The position numbers and the translations under genes were made by a program. A stretch of DNA of 5,842 bases from Pseudomonadota bacterium (GTDB lineage: Bacteria > Pseudomonadota > Alphaproteobacteria > Rhizobiales > Rhizobiaceae), in assembly GCA_023433855.1 (NCBI GenBank), contig JAEYTV010000245.1:1-5842 (forward strand). Direction: 5' to 3'. The notes beneath the pieces were generated by a model. It searched no databases. It was not told where the DNA came from and worked only from the letters and a program-made list of their open reading frames with translations. Of the stretch, positions 5,807-5,842 are shown piece after piece (within the stretch, counting starts at the first letter, position 1; each line of letters begins with the position of its first letter).

Positions 5807-5842
5807 ACCCTTACCCTCTCCCCGTGAAGGACGGGGAGAGGG
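5801..5842. repeat. REP-like palindrome D with tail, right flank of the DUF559 gene
   Basis: The tail CCCCTCACCCTTA (5801-5813) runs into perfect 12-base arms, CCCTCTCCCCGT (5814-5825) and ACGGGGAGAGGG (5831-5842), around the loop GAAGG. The second arm ends exactly at the window edge, so further repeat sequence may follow. It has the same orientation as copy B and the opposite orientation to copy C. Confidence 0.88.

Larger units (their letters stand above)
5326..5842. mobile_element. Putative composite element: DUF559 gene between inverted REP-like palindromes
   Basis: The unit reads palindrome C, tail, DUF559 gene, tail, palindrome D, with a perfect 29-base inverted repeat at its ends (5343-5371 and 5797-5825). 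Almost the whole interior is the gene plus its ribosome binding site. The layout copies that of RAYT transposases flanked by inverted REPs. Movement is inferred from symmetry only: the right border may extend past the window, and no target-site duplication can be tested. Alternatively the gene may simply sit among unrelated copies of an abundant repeat. Confidence 0.4.

Noticed and set aside
5149..5842. CRISPR-like array from the repeated CTCTCCCC units
   Set aside because: The copies are unevenly spaced (about 30, 80 and 430 bases between), occur in both orientations and are palindromic with tails, with no cas gene nearby. They are dispersed REP-like repeats.

Overview
The window looks like a GC-rich chromosomal segment of an alphaproteobacterium, most likely Hyphomicrobiales (the Mesorhizobium/Rhizobium/Brucella side). 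The basis is the strong GC bias at third codon positions, an fhs gene, a DUF2333-type membrane protein beside a conserved cytosolic partner, and CTCTCCCC/GGGGAGAG palindromes of the kind scattered through rhizobial genomes. Genus is inferred; no rRNA or other marker is present.

Layout. (1) Positions 1-1022, minus strand: the N-terminal 340 codons of formate-tetrahydrofolate ligase (fhs), cut by the left edge, with a good sigma70-type promoter at 1117-1145. (2) Positions 1023-1387: a 365-base divergent intergenic region holding the fhs leader and promoter, an AT-richer stretch, and a small inverted repeat just ahead of the next operon. (3) Positions 1388-2562, plus strand: two accessory-looking genes overlapping by ATGA, a 122-aa three-helix membrane protein and a 269-aa exported protein. 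Neither has a recognised function and both are less GC-rich than their neighbours. (4) Positions 2622-5144, minus strand: a two-gene unit, a 428-aa soluble protein (probably DUF6638) followed after 39 bases by a 398-aa DUF2333 membrane-anchored protein. (5) Positions 5145-5842: a repeat-rich segment with four REP-like palindromes (A 5149-5174, B 5204-5245, C 5326-5367, D 5801-5842) and a DUF559 (Vsr-like nuclease fold) gene between C and D.

The most interesting region is the right end. The DUF559 gene is bracketed by a perfect 29-base inverted repeat (5343-5371 against 5797-5825). Each copy is the inner arm of a strong hairpin plus a shared tail, so the layout is palindrome-tail-gene-tail-palindrome. 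This resembles REP elements flanking a RAYT transposase, but with a nuclease-fold gene in that place. The repeats also appear to be used by the host: the tail of D supplies the Shine-Dalgarno sequence of DUF559, and the arm of A supplies that of the GTG-started 428-aa gene. No tRNA, rRNA, CRISPR array or classical IS transposase was seen.
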